Origin: Solirubrobacterales bacterium
GTDB lineage: Bacteria; Actinomycetota; Thermoleophilia; Solirubrobacterales; Solirubrobacteraceae
Assembly: GCA_025964075.1 (NCBI GenBank)
Contig: JAOPZQ010000083.1
Span: forward strand, 1 to 5,728
Direction of reading: 5' to 3'
DNA length: 5,728 nt
Below are positions 5,073 through 5,728 of the stretch, piece by piece. Position 1 is the stretch's first letter, and the number at the start of each line of letters is the position of its first letter. The notes beneath the pieces were generated by a model. The model worked only from the letters and a program-made list of their open reading frames with translations. It made no database searches and had not been told where the DNA came from. Position numbers and translations under genes: made by a program.

Positions 5073-5728
5073 GCGCTCCCCTCCTCGTCCTCTTCGACAT
5101 CGACGGCACGCTCCTCGGGGGCGCGACCGACGCCCACGTCCGGGCGCTGCACGACGCGCTCCAGGAGGTCCACGGGGTCGCCGAGCCGTGGCGCGTGAGG
5201 GTCGAGGCGGCCGGGCGCACCGATGGCGAGATCGCCCGCGCGATCCTCCTGGGTCATGGCCTGTCCGCCGAGCGGATCGACGCGCGGGCCGACGACGTCC
5301 GCGAGGCCTGCTGCCGGTTCCACGCCGAGCTCCTCGTCGAGGACCTCTCGCACACCGTGCTCCCCGGCGTGCTCGAGCTGCTGACGGAGCTGGACTCGGC
5401 CGACGACGTCCAGCTCGCGCTCCTGACCGGCAATTTCGAGCCGGTTGCGCGGCGCAAGCTCAAGCAGGCCGGAATCGGCCGCTTCTTCCCGTCCGGTCAG
5501 GGTGCGTTCGGCTCCGACGGCGAGGACCGCGCGGCGCTGCCGGCGATCGCCCGGCGCCGGGCGAGCCGCCACCCGCGGGAGCGCACCGTGATCGTCGGCG
5601 ACACTCCGAGGGACATCGCCTGCGCCCGCGCCGACGAGATCGGCTGCGTCGCCGTCGCGACCGGCTCGGCCCCGGCGAGCGAGCTCGCGCGCGCCGACGC
5701 GGTGTGCGCCGATGCGCGCGGCGTGGCC
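5069..5728 (+). CDS. HAD-superfamily hydrolase, phosphoglycolate phosphatase-like, 3' end outside window
   Basis: The frame from GTG 5069 stays open to the right edge, giving 220 residues with no stop. It has all four HAD motifs in order: FDIDGTL with nucleophile Asp10 and acid/base Asp12; LLTGN with Thr120; the Lys of RRKLKQAG (about 130); and VGDTPRDI with Asp178 and Asp182 binding Mg2+. The helical cap between motifs I and II (about residues 18-95) places it in the Gph/beta-phosphoglucomutase-like subfamily I. It is therefore probably a small-molecule phosphatase in the cytoplasm. Phosphoglycolate is only one possible substrate. The family is usually 210-230 residues, so little is likely missing. 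The start codon overlaps the aminopeptidase stop (GTGA, 5069-5072), with only weak purine-rich sequence upstream, so translational coupling to that gene is likely. No functional link to the peptidase is evident. Confidence 0.92.
   Translation, partial: MSAPLLVLFDIDGTLLGGATDAHVRALHDALQEVHGVAEPWRVRVEAAGRTDGEIARAILLGHGLSAERIDARADDVREACCRFHAELLVEDLSHTVLPGVLELLTELDSADDVQLALLTGNFEPVARRKLKQAGIGRFFPSGQGAFGSDGEDRAALPAIARRRASRHPRERTVIVGDTPRDIACARADEIGCVAVATGSAPASELARADAVCADARGVA

Noticed and set aside
1..5728. CRISPR array, insertion sequence, tRNA/rRNA genes, or an undescribed multi-gene system
   Set aside because: I saw no spaced direct repeats, transposase motifs or terminal inverted repeats, and no RNA-gene signatures. 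The window is filled by six genes of recognisable families without a shared system.

Overview
The window is very GC-rich, compactly packed bacterial chromosome. Every real gene lies on the + strand, with strong G/C preference at third codon positions. The composition, the start sites that lack a Shine-Dalgarno sequence but follow a TAG-type -10 hexamer, and a secreted protein with a Ser/Arg/Leu-rich beta-type C-terminal domain suggest a high-GC actinobacterium. Thermoleophilia (the Solirubrobacter/Conexibacter group) is my best guess. That is inference, because no rRNA or other marker gene is present.

Layout. (1) Positions 2-322 hold the last 106 codons of aconitase, cut by the window edge. 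(2) Positions 309-1523 hold an MFS drug or siderophore-type exporter that probably starts at a TTG inside the aconitase gene. (3) Positions 1520-3261 hold a secreted zinc-metalloprotease gene with a HEITH motif, a PKD-like domain and a C-terminal beta-type domain. Its signal peptide and its body lie in different reading frames, so the gene carries an apparent one-base frameshift near 1590-1642. It is either a decayed gene or a sequencing/assembly error. (4) Positions 3293-3955 hold a TetR-family repressor whose start codon is covered by a 12-bp palindrome. (5) After a 61-bp gap, 4017-5072 holds an M42-family dinuclear-metal aminopeptidase. It overlaps (GTGA) (6) a HAD-superfamily phosphatase that runs off the right edge (5069-5728).

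How the genes relate. Aconitase/MFS, MFS/metalloprotease and aminopeptidase/HAD overlap by 4-14 bases, so read-through transcription is likely, but the products share no obvious pathway. The genes are common housekeeping or accessory types, and I see no defence system, mobile element, CRISPR array, RNA gene or biosynthetic cluster. The points worth a second look are the split metalloprotease gene and its atypical metal-binding motif, the recurring leaderless-type promoter signature at three gene starts, and the palindrome at the TetR start. No gap between genes exceeds 61 bases.
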